From positions 372,001-436,000 of the forward strand of contig JAJTEW010000001.1 of NCBI GenBank assembly GCA_021299875.1: DNA of 64,000 nt. Direction: 5' to 3'. The position numbers were made by a program, and so were the translations under genes. This DNA is from Comamonadaceae bacterium (GTDB taxonomy: Bacteria > Pseudomonadota > Gammaproteobacteria > Burkholderiales > Burkholderiaceae_C). This document shows, in pieces, positions 50,623 through 60,101 of this stretch (the stretch's first letter is position 1; every line of letters starts with the position of its first letter). Under the pieces are notes generated by a model. It ran no database searches and was not told the origin of the DNA. It was given only the letters and a program-made list of their open reading frames with translations.

Positions 50623-51381
50623 TCAATAAGTGGAACGGCCACCCGACAGGTCAAAGACCGCGCCGGTGGAGAAGGAACATTCTTCGGTGCTGAGCCAAGT
50701 CACCATGGCGGCGACTTCTTCAGGCTCGCCAAAACGAGCCATCGGAATTTTGGAAAGCATGAACTGGATGTGCTCGGGCGTCATTTGATCAAAAATCGCC
50801 GTCTTCACAGCCGCCGGGGTGACACAGTTGACGCGCACGCCCGTGTCGGCCAGCTCTTTGCCCAACGATTTGGTCAGGCCAATGACCGCCGCCTTGCTCG
50901 CGCTGTAAGCGCTGGCGTTGGGGTTGCCGTCCTTGCCCGCCACCGAGGCGATGTTGATGATGCGCCCGTAGTTGCGCGCCCTCATGTGGGCGCTCAGTTC
51001 GCGGCAACAATGAAACAGACCGTGCACGTTCACATCGAACACCTGCTTCCAGGCGTCGACCGGGTAGTCCCAGACCTTCACATTGGGGCCTGTGATGCCC
51101 GCGCTGTTGACCAGCACGTCCACCCCTGCCAAGGCGGTGGTGTGCGCGGTGGCCTGCACCACCGACGCATGCTCAGTCACATCCACCTGCACCGTGTTGA
51201 CCACCGCACCCAACTGAGCTTGACGCATTTGTTCGGCGGCTTTCGTCATGCCTTGCGCATCACGGTCCCAAATGGTGACCCGTGCGCCGGAGGCCAGCAT
51301 GCGCTGCGCAATGGCAAAGCCCAAGCCGGTGGCTCCACCGGTAATGACCGCGTGGCGGCCTTTCATATCCAACAAGTTCAT
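50623..51381 (-). CDS. Short-chain dehydrogenase/reductase
   Basis: A 252-residue SDR. The cofactor motif is TGGATGLGFAIA, followed by NSAGIT, and the catalytic YSASK sits after INIASVAG. No sign of membrane or extra domain. Within the operon it probably oxidises or reduces a sugar-acid intermediate; alternatively it acts on another ketone. It lies 26 bp before the FAH-family gene. Confidence 0.8.
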   Translation of the reverse strand: MNLLDMKGRHAVITGGATGLGFAIAQRMLASGARVTIWDRDAQGMTKAAEQMRQAQLGAVVNTVQVDVTEHASVVQATAHTTALAGVDVLVNSAGITGPNVKVWDYPVDAWKQVFDVNVHGLFHCCRELSAHMRARNYGRIINIASVAGKDGNPNASAYSASKAAVIGLTKSLGKELADTGVRVNCVTPAAVKTAIFDQMTPEHIQFMLSKIPMARFGEPEEVAAMVTWLSTEECSFSTGAVFDLSGGRSTY

Positions 51382-51399
51382 GTGTGTCTTTCTGGGTCA

Positions 51400-52149
51400 T
51401 CAAATGGTCATGCCACCGTCGACCATGTAAGCATTGCCCGTGGCGAAAATGGATTCGTCGGATGCGAGGAAGGTGACAATGGGGGCGATTTCATGGGCCT
51501 GGGCCAGGCGGCCCATGGGCTGGCGGTTGATGAAGTCCTGCCGCGCCTGCACCGGGTCGGCGTAGCTGTTGATGCGGTCTTGCAACGAAGGCGTGTCGAC
51601 CGTGCCGGGACAAATCGCGTTGCAGCGCACGCCTTGGCGCACATAGTCGGCCGCCACGCTTTTGGTCAGACCAATCACCGCCGCCTTGCTGGTGCCGTAA
51701 ATGAAGCGGTTGGGCAAACCCCGCACGCTCGAACACACGCTGGCCATGTTGATGATGCTGCCGCCATGGCCAGTTTGTGCAAACTGCGCCACCATTTTGG
51801 GGATGACCGCCTGGATCATCCAGAACTGCGAACGCACGTTCAGGTTGAAGGCAAATTCCCAATCCTCGTCGGTGGCCAATTCAATGTTGCCGTTGTGCAC
51901 AAAACCTGCACAGTTGAAGACGATGTCGATTCTTGGCAAGCTGGCCACTTGGGTTGCAATGGCTTGCTTGTCGAGCACATTCAGCACAGCGGTGTGCACA
52001 TGGGCCACTCCCTGGTAGCTTTTGAGCAATTCGGCATTCACATCGGTGGCGTACACGGTGGCACCCTCAGCCGCCATGGCCAGCGCAGCCGCCTGTCCAA
52101 TGCCTTGCCCGGCGGCAGTCACCAGCGCGATTTTTCCTTTGAGTCTCAT
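51400..52149 (-). CDS. SDR similar to 2-keto-3-deoxy-L-fuconate dehydrogenase
   Basis: A 249-residue SDR with TAAGQGIGQAAALAMA as the cofactor motif, FNCAGFVHNG and catalytic YGTSK. The N-terminus (MRLKGKIALVTAAGQGIG) and VRCNAICPGTVDTPSLQDRI match the group that includes 2-keto-3-deoxy-L-fuconate (4-)dehydrogenase and type 2 hydroxybutyrate dehydrogenase. It would supply the diketo substrate for the hydrolase at 49733. Its ATG overlaps the stop of the dehydratase gene by 4 bp. Confidence 0.8.
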   Translation of the reverse strand: MRLKGKIALVTAAGQGIGQAAALAMAAEGATVYATDVNAELLKSYQGVAHVHTAVLNVLDKQAIATQVASLPRIDIVFNCAGFVHNGNIELATDEDWEFAFNLNVRSQFWMIQAVIPKMVAQFAQTGHGGSIINMASVCSSVRGLPNRFIYGTSKAAVIGLTKSVAADYVRQGVRCNAICPGTVDTPSLQDRINSYADPVQARQDFINRQPMGRLAQAHEIAPIVTFLASDESIFATGNAYMVDGGMTI

Positions 52150-53264
52150 GATGCACGGATCTCCATGTGGGTTGTTTGTCGTTGTTCAATAGCGGCCCAG
52201 TCCCAGGCGATGCCAAGACCTGGGGTTTCGGGGGGCAGCGCATACCCGTGCTGCACCTGCATGCGCGAGGTGGTGATGTCGTCGAGCTGCGGGATGTATT
52301 CCACCCAAGTGGCGTTGGGCACGGCCGCGCACAGGCTCACATGCAACTCCATCAAGAAGTGCGGACACACCGCCACGTCAAAAGTTTCAGCCAGGTGCGC
52401 GGTTTTGATCCAGGGCGTGATGCCGCCAATGCGCGCCACATCGGGCTGCACGATCGAGCACGCGCCCTGCTCCAAGTACTCGCGAAACTGCATCGGGTGG
52501 TACATCGACTCGCCCACCGCCACGGGGATGGTGGTGTGCTCGCGCAATTGGCGGTGGCCCGACACGTCTTCGGCGGGCAAGGGCTCTTCGATCCAGGCCA
52601 GCCCCAACCCATCAAAAGCCCGTGCACGGCGCACCACCTCGGCCCGGTTGAAGCCCTGGTTGGCGTCGGTCATCAGCTCAAAACCGGGCCCCACCGCGTC
52701 GCGCACCGCGCTCAAGCGCGCCACGTCTTCGCTCACATGCGGACGCCCGATCTTGATCTTGGCGCCTTTGAAGCCTTGCGCTTGTGCCTCCAGCGTTTGG
52801 TCCACCAGGGCCTCGGGCGACAAATGCAACCATCCGCCCTCGGTGGTGTACAGCGGCACACGCGTTTGTGCCCCGCCCAACAACTGCCACAGCGGCAAGC
52901 CCTGGCTTTGCGCACGCCAGTCCCACAAGGCGGTATCCACGCAGGCCAACGCCAGACTGGTCATGGCCCCCACGGCGGTGGCATGGGTGTGAAAAAACAA
53001 GTCCTTCCAGATCGCCTCGACCATGACCGGATTGCGGCCGATCAGGCGCGGGGCCAAGTGGTCCTGGAGCAAGGCGATGACCGACGAACCGCCCGTGCCG
53101 ATCGTGTATGCATAGCCCGTGGCCGCGATGCCGTCGCTGCAGTGCAAGGTGAGCAAAAGGGTTTCTTGCGTCACAAAAGACTGGATGGCGTCGGTGCGCA
53201 AGACCTTGGGCGGCAAGTTGACTTGCCGCAGGCTCACGCGGTCAATGATGGTGACGTGGGGCAT
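52146..53264 (-). CDS. Enolase-superfamily sugar-acid dehydratase (mandelate racemase group)
   Basis: A 372-residue enzyme. The catalytic KxK motif is GAKIKIG, metal ligands are the Asp in TDANQGF, Glu in IEEPL and Glu in VGESM, and the general base His is in CPHFLMELH. Fits acid-sugar dehydratases or racemases of the MR subgroup. It is shorter than L-fuconate dehydratase (about 430), so the substrate is open. First gene of the leftward operon; the start has no clear ribosome site. Confidence 0.82.
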   Translation of the reverse strand: MPHVTIIDRVSLRQVNLPPKVLRTDAIQSFVTQETLLLTLHCSDGIAATGYAYTIGTGGSSVIALLQDHLAPRLIGRNPVMVEAIWKDLFFHTHATAVGAMTSLALACVDTALWDWRAQSQGLPLWQLLGGAQTRVPLYTTEGGWLHLSPEALVDQTLEAQAQGFKGAKIKIGRPHVSEDVARLSAVRDAVGPGFELMTDANQGFNRAEVVRRARAFDGLGLAWIEEPLPAEDVSGHRQLREHTTIPVAVGESMYHPMQFREYLEQGACSIVQPDVARIGGITPWIKTAHLAETFDVAVCPHFLMELHVSLCAAVPNATWVEYIPQLDDITTSRMQVQHGYALPPETPGLGIAWDWAAIEQRQTTHMEIRAS

Positions 53265-53428
53265 AAGGGGTTAAAGCGCGGAACCCGCAAAACCCTGCAG
53301 GCAGGGCATGGACAGAGGAATGTCAAGCATGCGGCCATCAGCGCGCGCGGGCCGTCATTTTTGCGACACGAAGCATGCGGGTTTGTGCGGAGTGGCGTGT
53401 GGGCTTGACCATGTGATGATTCTGCAAC

Positions 53429-53439
53429 TGGTCTGACCA
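53429..53439. promoter_or_regulatory. FadR/GntR-type operator
   Basis: TGGTCTGACCA, an 11-bp perfect palindrome with a central T, typical of sites bound by FadR-subfamily GntR regulators. It lies 33 bp upstream of the GntR gene in the divergent region, so one site could control both operons. Confidence 0.7.
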
Positions 53440-53471
53440 CTTGTCCAATTCACGTTATCCCTGATGACCTT

Positions 53472-54209
53472 ATGCCCCTGCAAACCGTCGCGCCGCATCG
53501 CCTTTACCGCCAGATTGCCGAGCAACTTCGGCAACTGATGGTGTCTGGTGAATTTGCGCCTGGCTCGCGTTTGCCCGCCGAACGCGATCTGGCGCTGCAA
53601 CTGGGGGTGAGTCGCCCTTCGGTGCGCGAAGCCCTGATTGCACTTGAAATGGAAGGCATGATCGAAGTGCGCACGGGCTCGGGCATTTATGTGCAGCAAG
53701 TCGTGCACACCTCTGCACGCAGCGGCATGGCGCTGGACGCCGAACTCGACGCCGACACCCCGGCCAATTGGGGGCCACTGGAAGTGATGAGCGCGCGAAT
53801 TTTGGTGGAGGCCGAAGTGGCTGCGCTCGCCGCTGCCCATGCCCAAAAATCCCACATCAAGGCGATCCAGACGGGCTTGAAAAAAATGCAACGCGAAGCC
53901 GCGCGCGATGAAGTACCGCGCCAAGGCGACGAGGCTTTCCACCAGGCCATCGCACTGGCTTGCGGCAACAGCGTCTTGCTCGACACCGTGCAACGCTATT
54001 GGCAAGCTCGCCATGGCCCCTTGTTTGAGCGACTGGGTGACCACTTTGAACGACCCGAGTCTTGGCAAGCCGCCATTGAAGAACACCAAGCGGTGATGCA
54101 TGCCATTGAGGCGCGCGACAGCAGCGCCGCCCGCAAAGCCATGCAAAAGCACCTGAAACAAGCCCACAAAAGATACAGCGCGAGCTGGCGCCGCGCACCT
54201 GCCCGTTAG
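53472..54209 (+). CDS. FadR-subfamily GntR regulator
   Basis: A 245-residue regulator with the N-terminal winged HTH (LYRQIAEQLRQLMVSGEFAPGSRLPAERDLALQLGVSRPSVREALIALEMEG) and a C-terminal FCD ligand domain with candidate metal-binding histidines (FHQAIALACGN and AIEEHQAVMHAI). This arrangement is close to UxuR/ExuR and other sugar-acid regulators. It lies between the two divergent enzyme operons and probably represses both until a sugar acid binds. Confidence 0.88.
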   Translation: MPLQTVAPHRLYRQIAEQLRQLMVSGEFAPGSRLPAERDLALQLGVSRPSVREALIALEMEGMIEVRTGSGIYVQQVVHTSARSGMALDAELDADTPANWGPLEVMSARILVEAEVAALAAAHAQKSHIKAIQTGLKKMQREAARDEVPRQGDEAFHQAIALACGNSVLLDTVQRYWQARHGPLFERLGDHFERPESWQAAIEEHQAVMHAIEARDSSAARKAMQKHLKQAHKRYSASWRRAPAR

Positions 54210-54264
54210 GGTGGTTTTTCTGTTCCCGCGTCAGCAAATTTCAAAACCCAACGAGGAGACCAAC

Positions 54265-55254
54265 ATGAGCAAGCGATTCACCCTGAAAACCCTGGCCGCC
54301 GTCGGTGCGGTGGCCATGGGCACCCTGCTGGCCAGCACCGGCGTCATGGCCCAGCAAAAACTCAAGTGGGCCCACGTCTATGAGACGTCAGAGCCCTTCC
54401 ACACCGAATCGGTGTGGGCCGCCGAGGAGATCAAAAAGCGCAGCAACGGCAAGTTCGACATCCAGGTCTTTCCAGCCTCCACACTGGGCAAAGAGACCGA
54501 CATCAACCAGGGCCTGACCTTGGGCACGGTCGACATGATCATCAGCGGACCTTCTTTTGCGGCGCGCACCTACCCCCGTTTTGGCATTGCCTACTACCCC
54601 TTCATTTTCCGCGATGGCGACCACCTGCTGGCTTACTCCAAGAGCCCGGTGTTTCAGGAAATGATTGGCGAATTCCGTGCCCGCACCGGCATTCAGGTCA
54701 CGGCCTACACCTACTACGGTGCACGCCACACCACCGCTCAAAAAGCCTTCACCAACTGCGCTGGCATGAAGGGCATCAAGATCCGCGTGCCCGACGTGCC
54801 CGCCTACCGCGCCACACCTGAGGCCTGCGGCGCGAACCCCACACCCATTGCTTTTGCCGAGGTGTACCTGGCCCTGCAAAACGGCACTGTGGAAGCGCAA
54901 GAAAACCCCTTGACGACCATCGAAGCCAAGAAGTTTTTTGAAGTGCAAAAAGCCATCATGCTCACCGGCCACATTGTGGATGGCTTGACCACGCAGATTG
55001 CCCCCCATGTCTGGAACAGACTGAGCGATGCCGAAAAGAAGATCTTCACCGATGTGACGCAAGAAGCCGCGGTGCGCGCATCGGCCAAAGTCAAGGCCCG
55101 CGAAGCCGAGTTGGTGGAAGAGTTCCGCAAGAAAGGTTTGCAGATGGTGCAAGTCGATCGCAAATCCTTCCAGGATGCTGTCCTGAAAAACAAACCTCTG
55201 ACAGGCATGGGTTTCACGCAGTCTGACTTCGACAAGATCCAGGCCGCCAAGTGA
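54265..55254 (+). CDS. dctP: TRAP transporter substrate-binding protein (DctP family)
   Basis: A 329-residue periplasmic receptor with a signal peptide ending MAQQ. The DctP hallmark region is GIKIRVPDVPAYRATPEACGANPTPIAFAEVYLALQNGTVEAQENPL, including the conserved Arg that binds the substrate carboxylate. With DctQ and DctM it imports an organic acid, here most likely a uronate or aldonate, using a sodium or proton gradient. The start at 54265 follows GAGGAG. Confidence 0.93.
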   Translation: MSKRFTLKTLAAVGAVAMGTLLASTGVMAQQKLKWAHVYETSEPFHTESVWAAEEIKKRSNGKFDIQVFPASTLGKETDINQGLTLGTVDMIISGPSFAARTYPRFGIAYYPFIFRDGDHLLAYSKSPVFQEMIGEFRARTGIQVTAYTYYGARHTTAQKAFTNCAGMKGIKIRVPDVPAYRATPEACGANPTPIAFAEVYLALQNGTVEAQENPLTTIEAKKFFEVQKAIMLTGHIVDGLTTQIAPHVWNRLSDAEKKIFTDVTQEAAVRASAKVKAREAELVEEFRKKGLQMVQVDRKSFQDAVLKNKPLTGMGFTQSDFDKIQAAK

Positions 55255-55377
55255 TCTTGGGGGGCTGCGCCTTCAGCACAGCCCCACCACCACCACGCTG
55301 GGCCAGGGCCCAGCGTGCGTTTGCATGACCGGACCCGCGGGTCCGAGCAGCCACTTTTCAATTGCGAAAGATTTTCA

Positions 55378-55953
55378 ATGAGCAAGCTGCCAGACCTGGA
55401 TGCCCTGCCGAAAGTCATGGGCGATGACGGTCAGTTCCACGCCACCGATGAGGCAGTGGACTTGTCCGCAACGCCCATCGAGGCTTGGGTGGCCTTGCTG
55501 TTTTTTTGGGCCTTGGGTCTGACGGTTTTTTACCAATTTTTCACCCGCTATGTGCTCAACGATTCGGCCTCTTGGACCGAAGAGATCGCTAGGTATTTGT
55601 TGATTGCCACGGTGTTCACGGGTGCGGCCATTGGCGTGGCCAAGAACAACCACATCCAAGTTGATTTTTTCTTCCGCTTCATGCCTGCGCGGCTGTCCTA
55701 CGCGGTGGCCTTGTTGGTGGATGTGATGCGCATCGCTTTTTTTGGCGCCGCCACCTTTTTGACAGGCCAGATGATGCAGAAGTTGGGCAGCTACAAGATG
55801 ACGATCATCGACTTGCCCATGAACTGGGTTTACGGTGTGGTGATGGCCGGTTTTGCCGCCATGTGTCTGCGATCCATCTGGGTCATGCGCATCCACTTGC
55901 AGCGCGGCTACACCGTGCTGGAACGCCCCGAATCCGAAATGACGGACCGCTGA
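55378..55953 (+). CDS. dctQ: TRAP transporter small permease (DctQ)
   Basis: A 191-residue membrane protein with four helices (residues about 35-60, 75-95, 115-140, 155-175) and the DctQ-typical SWTEEIARYLLIATVFTGAAIG. It has an N-terminal soluble extension of about 35 residues. It holds the large permease in the TRAP complex. Preceded by a 123-bp gap after dctP and followed by dctM. Confidence 0.9.
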   Translation: MSKLPDLDALPKVMGDDGQFHATDEAVDLSATPIEAWVALLFFWALGLTVFYQFFTRYVLNDSASWTEEIARYLLIATVFTGAAIGVAKNNHIQVDFFFRFMPARLSYAVALLVDVMRIAFFGAATFLTGQMMQKLGSYKMTIIDLPMNWVYGVVMAGFAAMCLRSIWVMRIHLQRGYTVLERPESEMTDR

Positions 55954-55985
55954 ACAGCCCCCCCGAAAGACAGAAAGCGCTTGCC

Positions 55986-57380
55986 ATGTTGAAAATCATT
56001 TTCTTGCTGTTGATGAGTGGCGGCATTCCGGTGGCCGTTGCCATGGCGGGGGCCTCGCTCATTTACCTGTTTTTCGCCCAAAGCTCGCCGCCGTTTGTGG
56101 TGATTCACCGCATGGTCTCGGGCATCGACAGTTTTCCGCTGCTGGCCGTGCCCTTTTTCATTCTGGCCGGCAACCTGATGAACAACGCGGGCATCACCAA
56201 CCGCATCTACAACTACGCCCTGGCCTTGGTGGGCTGGCTCAAAGGGGGCCTTGGTCACGTCAACGTGGTGGGCTCGGTCGTGTTTGCGGGCATGAGCGGC
56301 ACGGCCATTGCCGATGCTGCGGGCCTGGGCACCATCGAGGTCAAGGCCATGAAAGACCATGGCTACAGCACCGAATTTGCCGTGGGTGTCACGGCCGCAT
56401 CGGCCACATTGGGGCCCATCATTCCACCCAGCTTGCCGTTTGTGATCTACGGCATGATGGCCAACGTGTCGGTGGGTGCGCTGTTTTTGGCGGGCATCTT
56501 GCCCGGCATTTTGATGGCCCTGTTGATGATGCTCACGGTGGCCTACTTTGCGCACAAGAATGGTTGGGGCGCTGACATCCAATTCGAGTGGCCCCGGGTC
56601 ATCAAGGCCTTGACCGAAACCGCGGTGGTCGTGGGCTGGCCTCTGGCCATTTGGTGGACCGTCAAAACCTTTGACACACCGCCCCAGATGACCGTGTTTG
56701 TGGCTTTGGCCATCTTGTTTTTTGCCGACAAGCTGTTCAAGTTTCAAGCCGTTTTGCCCATCATGACCCCCATCATCCTGATTGGCGGCATGACCACCGG
56801 CGTGTTCACCCCGACCGAAGGCGCGATAGCCGCCTGTGTCTGGGCCTTGATTTTGGGCTTCTTCTGGTACCGCACCCTGAACCTCAAAATGTTTGTCAAA
56901 GTTTGTCTGGACACGGTCGAAACCACCGCGACGGTGCTGTTCATCGTGGCGGCAGCCAGCATCTTTGGTTGGATGCTGACCGCCACAGGTGTGACCAGCG
57001 CCATCTCTGCTTGGGTGCTGGGCTTCACCCAAGAGCCTTGGGTATTTTTGTTGCTGGCCAACGCCTTGATGCTGTTTGTGGGCTGCTTCTTGGAGCCGAC
57101 TGCCGCCATCACCATCCTGGTGCCGATCTTGGTGCCAATTTGCCAACAGCTGGGCATTGATTTGGTGCACTTCGGTCTGGTCATGGTGCTCAACCTGATG
57201 ATCGGTTTGCTGCACCCGCCCATGGGCATGGTGCTGTTCGTGCTGGCGCGGGTGGCCAAGCTCAGTGTGGAGCGCACCACCATGGCCATCTTGCCTTGGC
57301 TGTTCCCCTTGTTGGGCAGCTTGGCCGTGATCACCTATGTCCCCAGCCTGGTGCTGTGGTTGCCCAAACAATTTTATTGA
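55986..57380 (+). CDS. dctM: TRAP transporter large permease (DctM)
   Basis: A 464-residue membrane protein with about 12 helices. Family signatures include PFFILAGNLMNNAGIT, FAGMSGTAIADAAGLGTIEVKAM, ATLGPIIPPSLPFVIYG and LHPPMGMVLFV. It forms the transport path. The start at 55986 gives the family N-terminus (MLKIIFLLLMSGGIPVAVAMAGA). Confidence 0.95.
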   Translation: MLKIIFLLLMSGGIPVAVAMAGASLIYLFFAQSSPPFVVIHRMVSGIDSFPLLAVPFFILAGNLMNNAGITNRIYNYALALVGWLKGGLGHVNVVGSVVFAGMSGTAIADAAGLGTIEVKAMKDHGYSTEFAVGVTAASATLGPIIPPSLPFVIYGMMANVSVGALFLAGILPGILMALLMMLTVAYFAHKNGWGADIQFEWPRVIKALTETAVVVGWPLAIWWTVKTFDTPPQMTVFVALAILFFADKLFKFQAVLPIMTPIILIGGMTTGVFTPTEGAIAACVWALILGFFWYRTLNLKMFVKVCLDTVETTATVLFIVAAASIFGWMLTATGVTSAISAWVLGFTQEPWVFLLLANALMLFVGCFLEPTAAITILVPILVPICQQLGIDLVHFGLVMVLNLMIGLLHPPMGMVLFVLARVAKLSVERTTMAILPWLFPLLGSLAVITYVPSLVLWLPKQFY

Positions 57381-57389
57381 GACCTTGTC

Positions 57390-58916
57390 ATGCGTTCATA
57401 CATTCGACTGCACCCCGCCGACGATGTCGTCATTGCCCGCGCCCAACTGATGAGTGGTAGCACCGTGGACGGCGTCGCCGTGCGGGGCTTGGTGCCGCCC
57501 GGCCACAAAATCGCCACCCGCGCCATTGCCGTCGGCGAGCCGGTGCGCCGCTACAACCAAATCATTGGCTTTGCCCACCAGCCCATTGCACCGGGCGAGC
57601 ATGTCCACACGCACAACCTGAACATGGGCGCCGAAAAAGGCAACTTTGAGCGCGACTACGCCATTGGACAAGACGTGAAACCCGATCCCGTCCGCAAGCA
57701 GGCCAGCTTCATGGGCTACAAGCGCTCGGATGGCCGCGTGGCCACACGCAACTACATCGGTGTGCTGTCCAGCGTCAACTGCTCGGCCACCGCCGCACGC
57801 GCCATTGCCGATCATTTTTCCAAACGCAATAACCCACAAGCGCTGGCCAACTTTCCGAACGTGGACGGCGTGGTGGCGCTGACCCACGGCACCGGCTGCG
57901 GCATGGACACCGAGGGCTTGGGCATCCAATTGCTCGAGCGCACACTGGCCGGCTATGCCACGCACGCCAACTTCTGGGGCGTGGTCGTGGTGGGCCTGGG
58001 CTGCGAGGCCAACCAGCTCAACACCTGGCTGGCGCACAGCAGCTTGCGCGAGGGCGACACGCTGAAAGTCTTCAACATCCAGGACACCGGCGGCACGCGC
58101 CTGACGGTCGAGAAAGGCATCCAACTGATCCAAGAGATGTTGCCGCGCGCCAACGCCATCACCCGCGAGCCTTGCAGCGCCGAACACATCACTGTGGGCT
58201 TGCAGTGTGGCGGCTCGGACGGCTATTCGGGCATCAGCGCCAACCCCGCGCTGGGCGCGGCGGTGGACCTGCTGGTGCAACACGGCGGCACCGCGATCCT
58301 GAGCGAAACCCCCGAAATTTACGGCGCGGAACACTTGCTCACGCGCCGCGCCATCCAACCTGAAGTGGCACACAAACTGATCGAGCGCATCCGCTGGTGG
58401 GAAAACTACACCGCCATCAACGGCGGCGAGATGAACAACAACCCCTCCCCCGGCAACAAAGCGGGCGGCCTGACCACGATCTTGGAGAAATCTTTGGGTG
58501 CCGTGGCCAAAGGCGGCACCAGCAACCTGCAGGCGGTGTACGAATACGCCGAGCCGGTCACCGCCAAGGGCTTTGTCTACATGGACACCCCCGGCTACGA
58601 CCCCGTCAGCGCCACAGGCCAGGTGGCCGGTGGGGCCAACCTGATCTGCTTTACCACCGGGCGCGGCAGCGCCTATGGCTGTGCACCATCACCCAGCCTG
58701 AAGTTCTCGACCAATACGGCGCTCTGGAAAAAGCAGGAAGAGGACATGGACCTGAACTGCGGCGAGATCGTAGATGGCGGGGTAAGCATTGCCGAAATGG
58801 GCCAGCGCATTTTTGAAATGATCTTGGCTGCGGCGTCGGGCGAACCCACCAAGAGTGAGCGCCATGGCTATGGCCAAAACGAGTTTGTGCCATGGCAAGT
58901 CGGCGCGGTGATGTGA
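57390..58916 (+). CDS. uxaA: UxaA-family altronate dehydratase
   Basis: Converts D-altronate to 2-keto-3-deoxygluconate using an iron-containing site. The 508-residue protein includes the N-terminal SAF domain (residues about 1-90) and the long C-terminal catalytic domain with conserved cysteines (GTGCGMD, GLGCEANQ, GLQCGGSDGYSG, GSAYGCAPSPSLKF). Length fits full-length UxaA; galactarate dehydratase (GarD) and related enzymes share this architecture. It starts 9 bp after dctM. Confidence 0.9.
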   Translation: MRSYIRLHPADDVVIARAQLMSGSTVDGVAVRGLVPPGHKIATRAIAVGEPVRRYNQIIGFAHQPIAPGEHVHTHNLNMGAEKGNFERDYAIGQDVKPDPVRKQASFMGYKRSDGRVATRNYIGVLSSVNCSATAARAIADHFSKRNNPQALANFPNVDGVVALTHGTGCGMDTEGLGIQLLERTLAGYATHANFWGVVVVGLGCEANQLNTWLAHSSLREGDTLKVFNIQDTGGTRLTVEKGIQLIQEMLPRANAITREPCSAEHITVGLQCGGSDGYSGISANPALGAAVDLLVQHGGTAILSETPEIYGAEHLLTRRAIQPEVAHKLIERIRWWENYTAINGGEMNNNPSPGNKAGGLTTILEKSLGAVAKGGTSNLQAVYEYAEPVTAKGFVYMDTPGYDPVSATGQVAGGANLICFTTGRGSAYGCAPSPSLKFSTNTALWKKQEEDMDLNCGEIVDGGVSIAEMGQRIFEMILAAASGEPTKSERHGYGQNEFVPWQVGAVM

Positions 58917-58998
58917 ACCCATTGGCCCACCTTGCGGCCCACCCCACATCGCGCACAGGGGTGCGCGCCTACAACCTCTTCGTCTTGAAAGACCCCCC

Positions 58999-60051
58999 AT
59001 GAGCCAACTCATCCCAGCTGCCGAACTTCGCCAGCACATCACCCGCATCATCGCCATGACCGGCAGCGCACAGGCCGAAGCCGCGCAAGTGGCCAACAAC
59101 CTGGTCATGGCCAACCTGAGCGGACACGACTCGCATGGCGTGGGCATGGTGCCGCGCTATGTGGACGCGGTGCTCGAAGGGGGTCTGAGTCCCAACACGG
59201 GCGTCAAGGTCTTGCTGGACACCGGCCCTCTACTGAACCTAGACGGGCAGCGCGGCTATGGCCAGATCACCGGCGTGCAAGCCATGCAGATGGGCATTGA
59301 ACGCGCCCAACAACACGGTGTGTGCACCGTGGCCCTGAGCCGATCACACCACTTGGGCCGCATCGGTCACTTTGCCGAAATGGCCGTGGCGCAAGGTCTG
59401 GTGTCGGTGCACTTTGTGAACGTGCTCTCACGCCCCGTGGTCGCGCCCTTTGGCGGCGGTGACGGCCGCTTTGGCACCAACCCCTGCTGCATCGGCGTGC
59501 CCATGGGCAACCGCGCGCCCTTTGTGCTGGACTTCGCCACCAGCCGCGTGGCCCAAGGCAAGATGCGCGTGGCCCACAACAAGGGCGAGCAGGTGCCACC
59601 CGGCTACTTGATTGACGAAAACGGCCACCCCACCACCGACCCCGGCGTGGTGGTGGTGCCGCAGTCCAACGGTTTGTTTGGTGCACTCATGACTTTTGGT
59701 GACCACAAGGGCTTTGGCATGGCCATGGCCTGCGAACTGCTGGGCGGCGCTCTGACCGGCAGCGGGACCTGGCACCGCGAGGCGGACCACCAACGCGCCG
59801 TGCTCAACGGCATGTTGACGATGCTGATCGACCCGGTGCGGCTGGGGACACAAGCCATGTTTGAGCAAGAAGCACTGGCCTTTGCCGATTGGCTGCGCCA
59901 AAGCCCCGATGCACCCGGCAGCGAGGGCGTGAAGCTGGCGGGCGAGCCCGAACGCACGGCACGTGCCGACCGCGAACAATCGGGCATCTGGATCGATGAA
60001 ACCACCTGGTCCGAGATCGAGGCGTCCGAGAAAAAGCTGGCAGGGCGTTGA
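58999..60051 (+). CDS. Ldh-family (type 2 malate/L-lactate/ureidoglycolate) NAD(P)-dependent oxidoreductase
   Basis: A 350-residue enzyme of the Ldh_2 family, which reduces or oxidises 2-hydroxy acids. Signatures: GHDSHGVGMVPRYVDAVLEGG, VALSRSHHLGRIGHFAEMA with the active His, and FGTNPCCIGVPMG. In the sugar-acid operon it may act on a 2-keto acid such as a keto-aldonate. Exact substrate cannot be told. Confidence 0.85.
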   Translation: MSQLIPAAELRQHITRIIAMTGSAQAEAAQVANNLVMANLSGHDSHGVGMVPRYVDAVLEGGLSPNTGVKVLLDTGPLLNLDGQRGYGQITGVQAMQMGIERAQQHGVCTVALSRSHHLGRIGHFAEMAVAQGLVSVHFVNVLSRPVVAPFGGGDGRFGTNPCCIGVPMGNRAPFVLDFATSRVAQGKMRVAHNKGEQVPPGYLIDENGHPTTDPGVVVVPQSNGLFGALMTFGDHKGFGMAMACELLGGALTGSGTWHREADHQRAVLNGMLTMLIDPVRLGTQAMFEQEALAFADWLRQSPDAPGSEGVKLAGEPERTARADREQSGIWIDETTWSEIEASEKKLAGR

Positions 60052-60101
60052 GCGCTACCTGAGCAAGACCTCCCACGCAGGCACCCACCCGTTTGACACC
60101 C

